From contig CAZYXV010000010.1 in assembly GCA_964651475.1 (NCBI GenBank), positions 84,715 to 148,714 on the forward strand: a stretch of DNA of 64,000 nt, given 5' to 3'. The position numbers and the translations under genes are program-made. The notes under the pieces were generated by a model. It searched no databases. It saw only the letters and a list, made by a program, of their open reading frames with translations, and was not told the DNA's origin. This document shows, in pieces, positions 34,975 through 44,352 of this stretch (position 1 is its first letter; every line of letters starts with the position of its first letter). Source of the stretch: JBGSMF01 sp964651475 (GTDB lineage Bacteria > Chloroflexota > Anaerolineae > Fen-1058).

Positions 34975-35020
34975 CTCCTCAGGCCAGCCTCAGGAGATTC
35001 CGGCTGGCATTGATCACTGC

Positions 35021-36259
35021 TCAGCGCTCCGGCCAGTCAAGCATCATCACTTTGACCGGCGTGTTCGCCGGCACATGGTCGGCCTCCTCCGGCAGAATGG
35101 CCAGCCCCTCGGCCTTGACCATCGAGAGCAAAATTCCTGAACCTTGATCACCGGTCAGCCGGGCATAGGTCGTGCCATCGCGTTCCTGCAGGGTGACCCG
35201 CACATAGTGCCGGCGATTATCTTTGTGTCGAACCTCGTCTACCAGGATGGCGTCAATCGTCGGCTTGACCAGCTTGGTCTTGCCCAGCATGGTCAAAATG
35301 GCCGGCCGGGCAAACAATTCGAACGACATCATGGCCGAGACCGGATTGCCGGGCAGCCCTAGCAAAGGAACGCCACGGATTGTTCCAAAAGCCACAGGCT
35401 TACCCGGCTTCATCCGAACCCGCCAGAAGGCAATCTCACCCTCGGCTGTCAGTACCGTCTTGACCATGTCAAAGTTGCCCACCGATACCCCGCCCGAAGT
35501 CAGGAACAGATCCGCACCCTGCTCCAACCCGGCCTGAATTTTGGCGGTCAGGTCATTAGCTGTGTCTCGGGCAATGCCCAGCCGCCTCGGGATGCCGCCG
35601 TACTTGAGCACCTGAGCAGCGTTGGAGTAGCTATTCGCGTCGTGGATCTTGCCCGGTTGCCAGGGGGCGCTCACCTCAATGACCTCATCGCCGGTAGATA
35701 GAATGGCTACTCGAGGCCGACGGTGAACGGCGATGTGGGTACGTCCAAGCGCGGCGAGCATACCAATCGTGGCAGGTCTGAGAACGGTTCCTCTAGCCAG
35801 AATCACTTCACCGCCTTTGACGTCTTCACCAGCGGCGCGGATGTTGCTGCCGTGTGGATAACGCTTAAAGACCAAGATACCTTCGCCATCGTGCTCAACT
35901 TGCTCAAATGGGACGACTGCTTCTGCGCCGGGAGGGATGGGCGCGCCAGTCATGATCCGTACGGCAGTGCCAGGTTGGACGGGCTGATCTAGAACGTAGC
36001 CAGCGGCTAGATCGGCGACAACCCGCAACCGGCGCGGGGACTCGGGCCGGGCGCCGCCGGTGTCTTCACAGCGCACCGCATAGCCGTCCATAGCTGTATT
36101 CGCCATAGGTGGTATATCCATCTCGGCAATCACATCCTCGGTCAGCACGCGATCCAGCGCATCCAATATCGGAACTTGTTCCGGTTCTAGAGGATGAAAG
36201 TAACTCAAAAAACGCGCCACGGCATCTTCGACTTTAAGCATAGGATATTCGTCGCGCAT
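35021..36259 (-). CDS. moeA: Molybdopterin molybdenumtransferase MoeA
   Basis: A 412-residue protein that inserts molybdate (or tungstate) into adenylated molybdopterin. Family patterns: MANTAMDGYAVRCEDT, MTGAPIPPGAEAVVPFE, VAILSTGDEVIEVSAPW, FLTSGGVSVGNFDMV and LLGLPGNPVSAMMSFE. Start at 36259 (MRDEYPMLKV) has GAGGG upstream; a longer frame reaches into the mogA end. With mogA just upstream and a molybdenum hydroxylase subunit nearby it forms a cofactor sub-cluster. Confidence 0.92.
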   Translation of the reverse strand: MRDEYPMLKVEDAVARFLSYFHPLEPEQVPILDALDRVLTEDVIAEMDIPPMANTAMDGYAVRCEDTGGARPESPRRLRVVADLAAGYVLDQPVQPGTAVRIMTGAPIPPGAEAVVPFEQVEHDGEGILVFKRYPHGSNIRAAGEDVKGGEVILARGTVLRPATIGMLAALGRTHIAVHRRPRVAILSTGDEVIEVSAPWQPGKIHDANSYSNAAQVLKYGGIPRRLGIARDTANDLTAKIQAGLEQGADLFLTSGGVSVGNFDMVKTVLTAEGEIAFWRVRMKPGKPVAFGTIRGVPLLGLPGNPVSAMMSFELFARPAILTMLGKTKLVKPTIDAILVDEVRHKDNRRHYVRVTLQERDGTTYARLTGDQGSGILLSMVKAEGLAILPEEADHVPANTPVKVMMLDWPER

Positions 36260-36279
36260 TGGTTTCCCTCGTCCCATCA

Positions 36280-36786
36280 CTATTGCGGAGCACACAGGCC
36301 GTCGCTAGGCTCTTCATCCCTGATCAGCGCAATGACGGATGGCAGGAGTGGAGCCAACACTTCCATGCCTTCACGCACGGCTTTCGGGCTGCCGGGCAGA
36401 TTAACGATGAGCGTACGTCGCCGGATGCCAGCTACCCCACGCGACAGCACAGCAAAGGGAGTTCGCCGATAGCCATCCCAGCGCATCAGCTCAGCTAACC
36501 CCGGCATTTCCCGCTCAATGACCCTTTTCGTCGCTTCGGGCGTCACGTCCCGTGGCGATGGCCCTGTCCCGCCAGTCGTCACTACCAGATCCAAACCGTC
36601 TTCTTCAGCCAGCCTGGTGAGCAGGATTATGATGTGGTCTTGCTCATCAGGGATCAGGTAAGTGGCTGTTACCTGAGCGCCCATAGCGGTAATCAACTGA
36701 CTGAGCAATGGCCCGCTGGCATCTTCCCGCTCGCCACGACAGCCCTTATCACTGACCGTCACGACAGCCGCTTTGATGGTATTCAC
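36280..36786 (-). CDS. mog: Molybdopterin adenylyltransferase (MogA/MoaB family)
   Basis: A 168-residue MPT-binding protein: VVTVSDKGCRGEREDASGPL at the N terminus and VVTTGGTGPSPRDVTPEATK in the middle are the family hallmarks. It adenylates molybdopterin before MoeA acts. It starts with GTG, preceded by GAGG, and the next gene moeA begins 21 bases after its stop. Mo and Mog homologs are hard to separate by eye. Confidence 0.88.
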   Translation of the reverse strand: MNTIKAAVVTVSDKGCRGEREDASGPLLSQLITAMGAQVTATYLIPDEQDHIIILLTRLAEEDGLDLVVTTGGTGPSPRDVTPEATKRVIEREMPGLAELMRWDGYRRTPFAVLSRGVAGIRRRTLIVNLPGSPKAVREGMEVLAPLLPSVIALIRDEEPSDGLCAPQ

Positions 36787-36837
36787 TTTGCTTTCCTCTT
36801 TTCGAGCGCGGTTTTAGCCAATGTCATCATCCCCCTC

Positions 36838-37128
36838 TCACGCATTTTGCGTCATGCCCATCTCACTCATCGCCTCGCGCAGCCAGCCAATGATTTCCTC
36901 TCGCCTGGGGTAACGTCCAACGCAGACCAGCTTTTCGTTAACCACTAAGCTGGGCGCCATCAAGACGGACGTATATCTGAGGATTTCGCTCATGTCCTTG
37001 ATGCCTGTGATGTCGGCTTGCAGGTCAGGATACTCTTTGCGCAACTGTTCCACGGCCGATACTGCCGCGCGGCGGATGACGAAACGCTCGGAATTTTTGA
37101 GGCCGAGGATTTTGACACTTGGTTTCAT
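36838..37128 (-). CDS. Thioredoxin-fold small protein lacking the CxxC
   Basis: About 96 residues of the small TM0996/MTH895-type thioredoxin fold. The conserved second half is clear (VLMAPSLVVNEKLVCVGRYP), but where relatives at 44018 and 52877 have GPGCANC this one has GLKNSER, so both active-site cysteines are lost; one cysteine remains at the end of the NEKLVC strand. It may bind a partner or a metal rather than do redox chemistry. It lies between mogA and the hydroxylase gene. Confidence 0.65.
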   Translation of the reverse strand: MKPSVKILGLKNSERFVIRRAAVSAVEQLRKEYPDLQADITGIKDMSEILRYTSVLMAPSLVVNEKLVCVGRYPRREEIIGWLREAMSEMGMTQNA

Positions 37129-37141
37129 AATCACTCTCTTT

Positions 37142-39361
37142 TTAACGACGGTTTATGTGCTTGAGTGCTGATAGCACTTTGTCTGGCGTGGCCGGAAGCT
37201 CGTTGATCCACACGCCTGTCGCGTCGTGAATTGCAGCCAAGATCGCTGGGGCCAGCGGCAGGAACGGCAGTTCGCCCACGCCCCGCGCGCCCCACGGCCC
37301 CCGCGGATCGGGCACCTGTACAATAATCGGCTCGACTTCCTGGGGCACATCTAGCACGGTCGGGATGAGATAAGTACTGAGTTGATCGGTGAGCACGCGG
37401 CCCCCTTTCACCTGAAAATGTTCCATCAGCGCATAGCCCTGGGCTTGCACAACCGCGCCTTCGATTTGCCCTTCCACCATCTTGGGATTGATAGCCTGGC
37501 CCACATCGTCAGCGGACACAACGCGCAGCAGCCGCACAAAACCGGTCCGGGTATCCACCTCAACCTCGACCGCCTGGGCCGCGTAAGCATAGGCAAAGTT
37601 GGGCATTGAGTGGCCGGTCTCTTTTGTGAAGGGCGTGGTAGGTGGAGCAAGGTACTTGAACTCGCCGATGGCCGGCCGCTCCTCGGCGCGCCATTTTTCC
37701 AATGCCGCTTGAGCCGCGCCGCGAATCGCATTGCCAGCCATGAATGTCATACGTGAGGCCGACACGCTGCCCGAGTTGCCCATCGTTGCCGTGTCAGAAG
37801 CGATTAGCGTGACCTTTTCCAGCGGCGCGCCGATCGCCTCGGCCACCATCTGCGCCATCACCGTGTGTGTGCCCTGCCCCACTTCTGCCCCGGCGTGATA
37901 GGCGACGACGCGCTCGATCTCGCCCGCGCCGTGCAGTTCGATGCGCGCCCAGCAATTCTCCTGGTAGCCGAAACTAAAGCCGACATTCTTGAACCCGGCA
38001 GCAAAGCCAATACCATACTTGCGATGGGATACAGTGGACGAGGCGCGCCCTGGACGCCGCCATCTGTCTCCCGTTCGCTTCCATCCTGCTCCCTCGGCGG
38101 CGGCCTCAATCACCTGGCCAATGCTGATTGGCCCCGGCGGCGTGGTGCCCACGCCCAGCGTATCGCCTTCGCGGAGGATATTGCGCATTCGGAACTCGAC
38201 CGGATCCATTGCTAGCGCCTCGGCCAGTTTGCTCATCTGCATCTCGGCCAGAAAATTGCCCTGCGGCCCGCCGAAACCGCGGAACGCGCCGGTGGGAATA
38301 TTGTTCGTGTGCACCGCGTAGGTATCCACCTTGACGTGTGGAATAAAATACGGCCCGGTGCAGACGATGGTGGTGTTGCCGAGTACCTTGTTGCTGGTGT
38401 ACATGTATGCCCCGGCGTCGGCGATAATTTCCATCTCGGCGGCGACGAGCTTGCCTTCACGCGTCGCGCCCCATTTGGCGCGCATGACGACTGGGTGACG
38501 CTTGCAGTGGCCGAGGATGGACTCGCGTCGGTTCCAGACGATTTTGACTGGGCGCTTGAGCCGCCAGGCCGCCAGCGCCAGCACAATCTGCACCGACATA
38601 TCTTCGCGCCCTCCGAACGCCCCGCCGATGGCGGGATAAATCACGCGCACCTGCTCGTCGGGCAAGCCCAGCGAATGGGCAATCTGCGCCCGATCGGTAT
38701 GCGGCCACTGCCCGGCGACTTGCACTGTCACCCGGCCTTCGTCGTCAAGGTAAGCCAGGCCAGCTTCAGGCTGAAGGTAAGCGTGCTCCTGGAAAGGCAA
38801 GCGGTATTCACTTTCAATCACTACATTGGCCTGGGTGAACCCGGCCGCCACGTCACCCTTGCGAATCTTGTAATGGACGCAGACGTTGCTATCACTGCGT
38901 TCTGGGTGAATGAGCGGCGCGCCAGGCTGCATCGCGGCGACAGGGTCAGTCACCACCGGCAAATCCTCAAATTCGGCTACAATCAAGTCGCGCGCTTGCG
39001 CGGCGGCCTTTTCCGTCTCAGCGACGACAAGCGCGATTTGATCGCCAACAAAACGGACGACATTGGCGCCAGGCCTATCTGAGCCGGGGTCGCACAACAC
39101 GGGTTGATCGGGTTGTTGCAGACCGTACTCGTTGATTGGCACATCCTTCGCAGTGAACACCGTCACCACACCCGGGTAAGTCTCGGCCCTTGACGTATCC
39201 AACTGAACGATGCGCGCGTGTGGGCGCCCGGCAAATAGAATTTTCATGTGCAGCATTCCTGGCATACTCAGGTCACCAGGAAAGAGCGCCTGGCCAGTCA
39301 CCTTTGCCAGCGCGTCAATGCGAGGAACGGGATGCCCGATGATATTTGTGTCACCGGTCAT
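37142..39361 (-). CDS. Molybdenum hydroxylase large subunit (xanthine dehydrogenase/CoxL family)
   Basis: A 739-residue molybdopterin-binding subunit. Family signatures: PAIGGAFGGREDMSVQIVLA, PTGAFRGFGGPQGNFLAEMQ, VGQGTHTVMAQMVAEAIG and the C-terminal PRGPWGARGVGELPFLPL with the catalytic Glu. The start overlaps the arsR gene by 11 bases. The FAD and 2Fe-2S subunits that such enzymes need are not in the window; a fragment of a second large subunit lies at 41451. Substrate cannot be read; xanthine, other purines or aldehydes are possible. Confidence 0.85.
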   Translation of the reverse strand: MTGDTNIIGHPVPRIDALAKVTGQALFPGDLSMPGMLHMKILFAGRPHARIVQLDTSRAETYPGVVTVFTAKDVPINEYGLQQPDQPVLCDPGSDRPGANVVRFVGDQIALVVAETEKAAAQARDLIVAEFEDLPVVTDPVAAMQPGAPLIHPERSDSNVCVHYKIRKGDVAAGFTQANVVIESEYRLPFQEHAYLQPEAGLAYLDDEGRVTVQVAGQWPHTDRAQIAHSLGLPDEQVRVIYPAIGGAFGGREDMSVQIVLALAAWRLKRPVKIVWNRRESILGHCKRHPVVMRAKWGATREGKLVAAEMEIIADAGAYMYTSNKVLGNTTIVCTGPYFIPHVKVDTYAVHTNNIPTGAFRGFGGPQGNFLAEMQMSKLAEALAMDPVEFRMRNILREGDTLGVGTTPPGPISIGQVIEAAAEGAGWKRTGDRWRRPGRASSTVSHRKYGIGFAAGFKNVGFSFGYQENCWARIELHGAGEIERVVAYHAGAEVGQGTHTVMAQMVAEAIGAPLEKVTLIASDTATMGNSGSVSASRMTFMAGNAIRGAAQAALEKWRAEERPAIGEFKYLAPPTTPFTKETGHSMPNFAYAYAAQAVEVEVDTRTGFVRLLRVVSADDVGQAINPKMVEGQIEGAVVQAQGYALMEHFQVKGGRVLTDQLSTYLIPTVLDVPQEVEPIIVQVPDPRGPWGARGVGELPFLPLAPAILAAIHDATGVWINELPATPDKVLSALKHINRR

Positions 39362-39671
39362 GATCTACCTCCCTGTCAGTTCCCCCGGCCTGGGGAAGGT
39401 TGAAGCGATTCAGAATCTCGCCGCAGCATTCCGTCACACAGGCGGGCTTGGCGTGGTAAAACGTCTGCCGCCCCTCGTGACGCAAGCCGACCAGGTTAGC
39501 ACGGCGCAGGATAGCGAGGTGGTGCGAAATCGTCGGCTGGGTGACGGCAAAGTGTTCGGTCAGTTCGTTCACATTCATCTCGCGTTCCTGCAAAAGTATG
39601 AGGATACGCTGGCGCGTCTCATCGGCCATCGCCCGCAAAAAGTCGTCCGAGCTGCAGCAGAGAGCTTTCAT
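39351..39671 (-). CDS. ArsR-family regulator with cysteine-rich ends
   Basis: A 106-residue ArsR/SmtB winged helix (FLRAMADETRQRILILLQER, then HFAVTQPTISHHLAILRRANLV). The alpha-3 helix lacks the CxC of arsenic sensors, but the protein begins MKALCCSS and ends with ACVTECCGEIL, so a metal or thiol site could be built from its termini. It overlaps the hydroxylase gene and follows fdrA by three bases, so it is not at the head of an operon. Confidence 0.8.
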   Translation of the reverse strand: MKALCCSSDDFLRAMADETRQRILILLQEREMNVNELTEHFAVTQPTISHHLAILRRANLVGLRHEGRQTFYHAKPACVTECCGEILNRFNLPQAGGTDREVDHDR

Positions 39672-39674
39672 CGG

Positions 39675-41405
39675 CTACTTGCTTTTCATTCGGGACAGAA
39701 TGGCCGCTAGTTTTTCGTTGCCGCTGGCGGGAGGCTGCCACTCCACATGGATTGCAGCGGTGTTTTGAGCCTTGAGGCTTTCGACAAACGATTCCAGGCC
39801 AACATTGATAGCCGCCAGGGGCTGTTTCATAATGTTCAGGTCAACGGGTGGGAAAGGTTCTCCGTGAGTTCCCTCGGTGACTTGAGATAGCGCCTGAGCC
39901 AATTCACCAACATAACGTACCACGGTCGTATTGCTAGGATGCACCATGGCTCCGGCCCCCTGAAGCATCTCGATTTGCTCTGCGACATCTTGGGGATCTG
40001 CATCAGTTCCCACAGCCACGGCGACTATTTCAAGGCGGCGGCCAGTTTCTTTTGCCTTGCCGATGGCTTCCGTAATGGCCGGCGCCAGCTCGCTGGCAGG
40101 GTTAGAGTGAGCGCCGTATCCCATCACTACATCGAGGAGAATGACTGCCACTTCAGGGTCTTGAGCTTCCTGCCGCAGTCGCTGGATACGCAGCGTGTTG
40201 TCCAGCATGGGGTGCGGCCGGCCCACGGTGAATTCATCCTCGCCCAGGTCAATGATGGTGTGTTCCTGGCTGACCAATGAGTTTGCCAGCTTGTTTTGCC
40301 CCTTTTTCAGGGGCGTGTTCGAATACACTACTGGCAGGTAGGCTTGAAGCAGAAGCAAGGCTTCGTACGCCAGGGTGCCCCCAGAGAAAAGGCCGCGCAG
40401 GTAGCGTTGGCCCGCAGCAAATCCACCGAGATCCAGGCCGGCGGCCTTTTCAAGTGGCGTCTCGGCGGCCAGCTTCACGGCTAACTCGGCGGCTTCATCC
40501 AGGGTCTGCACAAAATGCAAATAGCCCATTTTTTGAGCCGGAGGTTGGTAACCAATAAAGTCAATGACGACCGGCTTTCCAATTCGGCGCGCAGACCGCA
40601 ACAAATTTTCGGCTACACTGGGCGCAGGCGGTTTGGACACTAGCACAATGACCTTCGTGTCGGGATCACGCCTAAAAAAGTCCAATCCCTGGCGGGTTGT
40701 TATGGCTCCCACGGACTCTGACAGATCGCGCCCGCCAGTGCCGATCGCATGGGTCAGACCACCACCGAATTGGTGGATGCGGGAACTGACTTGCTGTAAA
40801 CCGGTGCCTGCCGCTGCAACCAGGCCGATCGGCCCCTGACGCACGCGGTTGGCAAAACCCAGCCCAATGCCGTTGATGATCGCCGTCCCACAGTCGGGGC
40901 CCATCACAAACAGGCCTTTCTCGGCAGCCATTCCTTTGAGCGCAATTTCGTCCTCCAGTGAAACATTGTCACTGAAGAGAAAGATGTGCTTGCCCAGGCG
41001 CAGCGCTTCACGGGTTACGCCAGCGGCAAAGCGACCTGGAACGGAGACAAGTACCCATTGAGCTTCGGGTAACATTCCTGCTGCTGATTCCAGGCTCTTG
41101 GGGCGATAGCTCTGCCCGGCGGCAGTTGATTTACGAACCAGCAGGTCGTCTATCTTTGCCAGCGCTGCTGAGGCCGCCGTTTCGTCTTGGGCCTTGACCA
41201 CGATAACCAAATCATCAGCCTGGGCCACTTGTGCTTCTGGCGGGAGCAGGTCGCTCTGAGCCAGGAGCGCCTTGTTAGCCTCAGTCCCCATGACGACGCC
41301 CGCATTTAGGACACCAGGCAATTTTGACAGAGAACCCTGCAATTGCATCAGGACAGCGGAGTCATAATAGGTCCCGGATCGAATTACTGCTTTTACTGCT
41401 GTCAT
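39675..41405 (-). CDS. fdrA: FdrA-like acyl-CoA synthetase family protein
   Basis: A 576-residue protein related to succinyl-CoA ligase, with two CoA-ligase-like halves. Patterns include FMGPDCGTAIINGIGLGFAN, VAAAGTGLQQVSSRIHQFGG, the phosphohistidine-like GTGGRDLSESVGAITTRQGL and LFSGGTLAYEALLLLQ. FdrA proteins occur with allantoin, oxamate and purine degradation and near molybdenum hydroxylases. A GGAGG precedes the ATG at 41405. The closeness to the hydroxylase subunit supports a nitrogen-heterocycle or carbamoyl-transfer role, but no carbamoyltransferase partner is seen. Confidence 0.85.
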   Translation of the reverse strand: MTAVKAVIRSGTYYDSAVLMQLQGSLSKLPGVLNAGVVMGTEANKALLAQSDLLPPEAQVAQADDLVIVVKAQDETAASAALAKIDDLLVRKSTAAGQSYRPKSLESAAGMLPEAQWVLVSVPGRFAAGVTREALRLGKHIFLFSDNVSLEDEIALKGMAAEKGLFVMGPDCGTAIINGIGLGFANRVRQGPIGLVAAAGTGLQQVSSRIHQFGGGLTHAIGTGGRDLSESVGAITTRQGLDFFRRDPDTKVIVLVSKPPAPSVAENLLRSARRIGKPVVIDFIGYQPPAQKMGYLHFVQTLDEAAELAVKLAAETPLEKAAGLDLGGFAAGQRYLRGLFSGGTLAYEALLLLQAYLPVVYSNTPLKKGQNKLANSLVSQEHTIIDLGEDEFTVGRPHPMLDNTLRIQRLRQEAQDPEVAVILLDVVMGYGAHSNPASELAPAITEAIGKAKETGRRLEIVAVAVGTDADPQDVAEQIEMLQGAGAMVHPSNTTVVRYVGELAQALSQVTEGTHGEPFPPVDLNIMKQPLAAINVGLESFVESLKAQNTAAIHVEWQPPASGNEKLAAILSRMKSK

Positions 41406-41450
41406 CACAACCTCCATTTTAGAATCTGAGTCACCCCGGCTAACGGGTAT

Positions 41451-41645
41451 TCACCCTATTTGGCGTCTCAACGCGCACCACACGCGCTCCGGCGTGACAG
41501 GAATCTGGCGCAGCCGCACGCCGGTTGCGTCGTAGATGGCATTGACCACTGCCGGGACGACGCCATCAGCGGGAATTTCGGCGGCGGCCTTAGCCCCGAA
41601 TGGACCGGATGGATCGCGTGTGGGGATTGTTGTGGCATATTGTCT
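41451..41645 (-). pseudogene. C-terminal scrap of a second molybdenum hydroxylase
   Basis: The minus strand encodes DPSGPFGAKAAAEIPADGVV and AIYDATGVRLRQIPVTPERV, the end of a xanthine-dehydrogenase-family large subunit (compare GPWGARGVGELPFLPL and ATGVWINELPATPDKVL in the intact gene). Nothing of the remaining 700 residues is present; the ferredoxin-like gene starts where the rest should be. Confidence 0.75.
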
Positions 41646-41848
41646 CACCGCATCTCGATAGCAGCGCCACAGCATTCGGTCACGCACTGACCACAGTCAT
41701 CGCATTTATCATAGTCAAAAACAATCTTGCCGCCTAACCGCTCTTGCGCGTCTTTGACGTAACTGATGGCCCCCATCGGGCAAGCCGCAATAGCTTTGCA
41801 AATGTCTTTCTGCGCCGGGCACTTGCGCTTGATGATGTATGGTTTCAT
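41645..41848 (-). CDS. Small ferredoxin-like protein
   Basis: A 67-residue protein with eight or more cysteines: KCPAQKDICKAIAACPMGAI and DKCDDCGQCVTECCGAAIEM. The second set fits CxxCxxCxxxC of a 4Fe-4S cluster; the first is irregular (C-x6-C-x5-CP). It lies just after the lpd gene on the same strand. Possible electron carrier between the dehydrogenase-type enzymes here. Confidence 0.75.
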   Translation of the reverse strand: MKPYIIKRKCPAQKDICKAIAACPMGAISYVKDAQERLGGKIVFDYDKCDDCGQCVTECCGAAIEMR

Positions 41849-41860
41849 TCAAATACCTTG

Positions 41861-43264
41861 CTAACGGCTATGGCGATGAATGGTAGCGCCGCGAAAGCCC
41901 AACGCCGCTTCCAACATTGCCTCCGGCAGCGTTGGGTGGGCATGGGTCGTCCAGGCCAGGTCATCCGCCGTCGCGCCAACCTGAACGGCCAAGGCGCCTT
42001 CGGCAATCAAGTCCGTGACGTGCGGCCCCATCATGTGAACGCCCAGGACGCGCCCGCTGCCCGCTTCGCAGACCAGTTTTATCAACCCGTCTTGTTCACC
42101 CAGAATGCGAGCGCGCGGATTGGCAGAAAACGGGAACTGGGCGACTTGAACGTCTGCTCCCCGGTCGCGCGCTTCAACTTCGGTCAGTCCAACGCTGGCT
42201 ATCTCAGGATGGGTAAAGATCACATTCGGCACCGAACGATAGTCCACCGCGCGGCTGCCCCCGGTCACATTCTCAGCGACTACCCGGCCTTCGACCATGG
42301 CCTTGTGCGCCAGCATTTGTCCGCCCACCGCATCGCCAATGGACCACACGTTTGGCAGATTCGTTGCCAGGCGCTCATCCACCGCAATGGCACGGCCATT
42401 CATCTTCACGCCCAGTTCAGCCAGGCCCAGATGGTCCGTGTTGGGCCAGCGGCCAACGGCCACCAACACACGCTCGCCCTCTACGCTCTCAACGCCTTTC
42501 GCGCCTTCAAACGCAACACTCAAGCCATTGCTTGTAGATTCAATGGCTTGTACCCTCGCGCCGGTGTGGATCGCCATGCCAGCCCGCTTGAGGGTGAGCG
42601 CGAGCCGCTTGGCGAGCGATTCATCCGTGGCGCCTGGCAACAGGCTGGGCGTCATTTCCAATACGGTCACTCGACTGCCCAACCCTTCGTAAATGCAGGC
42701 AAACTCGAGGCCAATGACGCCGCCTCCAACCACAACCAAGCGTGATGGAACGCTGTCAATGCCAAGCGCTTCGGTGCTGGTGATCACCCCTGGCTGATCC
42801 AGACCTGGGATAGGCGGCCTGGCTGTGACAGAACCCGGAGCAAGAATGACGTGCTCGGCCAGAATCTCGGACACGGCGCCGTTTCCTTCCGTAACCTGCG
42901 CCACGCCGGGGCGAACGAGCCTCCCCTTGCCTTGCACCACTTTGACCTTCCGTTCCTTGAGCAGCATCTCTACCCCACCCACCAGGCTGTCCACCGTGTT
43001 CTGTTTATAGGTCATCATGGTGGTGAAATCGGGCGCCGCCGAGGGAATGAGGAGGCCGAACTCTTTAGCGCGGCGGGCCTGGCGCAAAAGCTCCGTAGAA
43101 GTGGTCAGCGTCTTGGTGGGAATACAACCGATGTTCAAGCACGTGCCTCCCACCCGCTCGTGTTCCACAAGCACGACTTGGGCCCCCAGTTGAGCGGCCC
43201 GCAAAGCGGCCACATAGCCGCCCGGCCCACCGCCAATCACGGCTATTTGATATTCCATGGTCAT
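41861..43264 (-). CDS. lpdA: Dihydrolipoamide dehydrogenase
   Basis: A 467-residue flavoprotein disulfide reductase. FAD-binding GGGPGGYVAALRAAQLG, redox pair GGTCLNIGCIPTK, NAD-binding VVVGGGVIGLEFACIYEGLG and the catalytic His-Glu stretch AHPTLPEAMLEAA. Start at 43264 has AGGAG seven bases ahead. It oxidises a protein-bound dihydrolipoyl group; a lipoyl carrier of the GcvH type is encoded at 55080 in the same strand block, whereas no other part of a 2-oxoacid dehydrogenase or glycine cleavage system is here. Confidence 0.92.
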   Translation of the reverse strand: MTMEYQIAVIGGGPGGYVAALRAAQLGAQVVLVEHERVGGTCLNIGCIPTKTLTTSTELLRQARRAKEFGLLIPSAAPDFTTMMTYKQNTVDSLVGGVEMLLKERKVKVVQGKGRLVRPGVAQVTEGNGAVSEILAEHVILAPGSVTARPPIPGLDQPGVITSTEALGIDSVPSRLVVVGGGVIGLEFACIYEGLGSRVTVLEMTPSLLPGATDESLAKRLALTLKRAGMAIHTGARVQAIESTSNGLSVAFEGAKGVESVEGERVLVAVGRWPNTDHLGLAELGVKMNGRAIAVDERLATNLPNVWSIGDAVGGQMLAHKAMVEGRVVAENVTGGSRAVDYRSVPNVIFTHPEIASVGLTEVEARDRGADVQVAQFPFSANPRARILGEQDGLIKLVCEAGSGRVLGVHMMGPHVTDLIAEGALAVQVGATADDLAWTTHAHPTLPEAMLEAALGFRGATIHRHSR

Positions 43265-43265
43265 C

Positions 43266-44021
43266 TCATATCTCCTGCGATGTCTCGTTTGCCAGAAAAT
43301 CGTTGTAGTATCCAGACTGTACATCTGGCCCCTCCAAAGCCGGGAATAAATCTACTGGGTTAATATCCTGTGCGGCGGGGCGGGCCAGCGTAAAGTATTC
43401 GTGGCAGGCCAGGCGAGCTGCTTCCTCTTCAGGCTGGCCAGGATAGGGTGGATTCTGGCTGGCGTGGCACTGCATTGCCCTGACTTTGGTCACCAGGTAC
43501 GCGCCTACGTCAACGGCGACGAGCGGCCTGTCATCTTGAGCTGGCGACGGCGGAATGCCACAGCCTTGTTGGGTAGCCTCCGAGTGTGCCAGGTAGTACA
43601 GCCGCGCCGGCAGCCCAGCCTGGTCAAAAGCCTGTGTCGCCAGTTGATGGATGGCAACGTGATCGGGATGGCCAGAGATGCCATCTGGGCCAAAGGTAAT
43701 CACCACCTGGGGCTGGATCTCTTGCATAGCGATCACCAGCCTGGCCGTCACTTGTTTCGGGTCAGCCTGCGCCAGTTTCCCATCGCGATAGCCCAGGGAC
43801 CTGACCTCGGCAATGCCCAGCGTCCTGGCGGCCTCGTATAGTTCACATTCGCGCACTTGCCCGGCGTCCTCCGGCGACATATCTACAATGCCAGCCTCGC
43901 CGCGTGTGGCGCAAATCAGCGTCACCTGCGCCCCTTCGGCGGCATATTTCGCCAGTGTGCCTCCCATCCCGAACGACTCGTCGTCGGGATGAGCCAAAAT
44001 GACCAACAGCGTTCGCGTCAT
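43266..44021 (-). CDS. LmbE/PIG-L family deacetylase
   Basis: A 251-residue zinc-dependent N-acetylglucosaminyl deacetylase-like protein: VILAHPDDESFGMGGTLAKY supplies the AHPDDE metal ligands, and GHPDHVAIHQ the third. Members act on GlcNAc conjugates, including BshB and MshB in the synthesis of bacillithiol and mycothiol. In a thiol-rich cluster a low-molecular-weight thiol role is tempting but unproven. It overlaps the thioredoxin gene upstream by four bases and ends one base before the lpd start. Confidence 0.88.
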   Translation of the reverse strand: MTRTLLVILAHPDDESFGMGGTLAKYAAEGAQVTLICATRGEAGIVDMSPEDAGQVRECELYEAARTLGIAEVRSLGYRDGKLAQADPKQVTARLVIAMQEIQPQVVITFGPDGISGHPDHVAIHQLATQAFDQAGLPARLYYLAHSEATQQGCGIPPSPAQDDRPLVAVDVGAYLVTKVRAMQCHASQNPPYPGQPEEEAARLACHEYFTLARPAAQDINPVDLFPALEGPDVQSGYYNDFLANETSQEI

Positions 44022-44338
44022 GACGCTGCATTGCTGGCGCGCGACATTTTCGCCTCGCTGCTTGCCAGGGCCTTTTCGAACACATCCATAATCTCTAGCA
44101 CATCCGGCAGTCGTCCCGCGACGGCGAGTTTTTCGTTGACGACCAGACCAGGCGTGCGCAGCACATTATACTTGCGAAAGTCACCTGGGTCGCTCAAATG
44201 GTCCAGTGTCACTTCGGCGCCCTGGAACAGTTCGGGCTTTTGAGACTGCAGGAACTGCACCGCTGCGACGGCCAGCCCTTCCAGGATGTAGCAGTTGGCG
44301 CAGCCCGGCCCCAGAATCTTGATGTTCAGCATCATCAC
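44018..44338 (-). CDS. TM0996/MTH895-type small thioredoxin
   Basis: A 106-residue redox protein: ILGPGCANCYILEGLAVAAV carries the CxxC, and RTPGLVVNEKLAVAGRLP the cis-proline strand. This glutaredoxin-like family is frequent in arsenic and metal clusters. Its stop overlaps the LmbE start by four bases. The paralog at 36838 has lost the cysteines and that at 52877 is joined to a zinc ribbon. Confidence 0.85.
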   Translation of the reverse strand: MMMLNIKILGPGCANCYILEGLAVAAVQFLQSQKPELFQGAEVTLDHLSDPGDFRKYNVLRTPGLVVNEKLAVAGRLPDVLEIMDVFEKALASSEAKMSRASNAAS

Positions 44339-44352
44339 ACCTCCTGTTTTTG

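Noticed and set aside
41744..42745. A 333-residue plus-strand gene opposite lpdA
   Set aside because: lpdA has all catalytic motifs on the minus strand; the plus frame is its antisense.
41861..43264. Mercuric reductase instead of lipoamide dehydrogenase
   Set aside because: No N-terminal HMA domain, no C-terminal CC pair and a standard His-Glu lipoamide dehydrogenase end; no mer genes are near.
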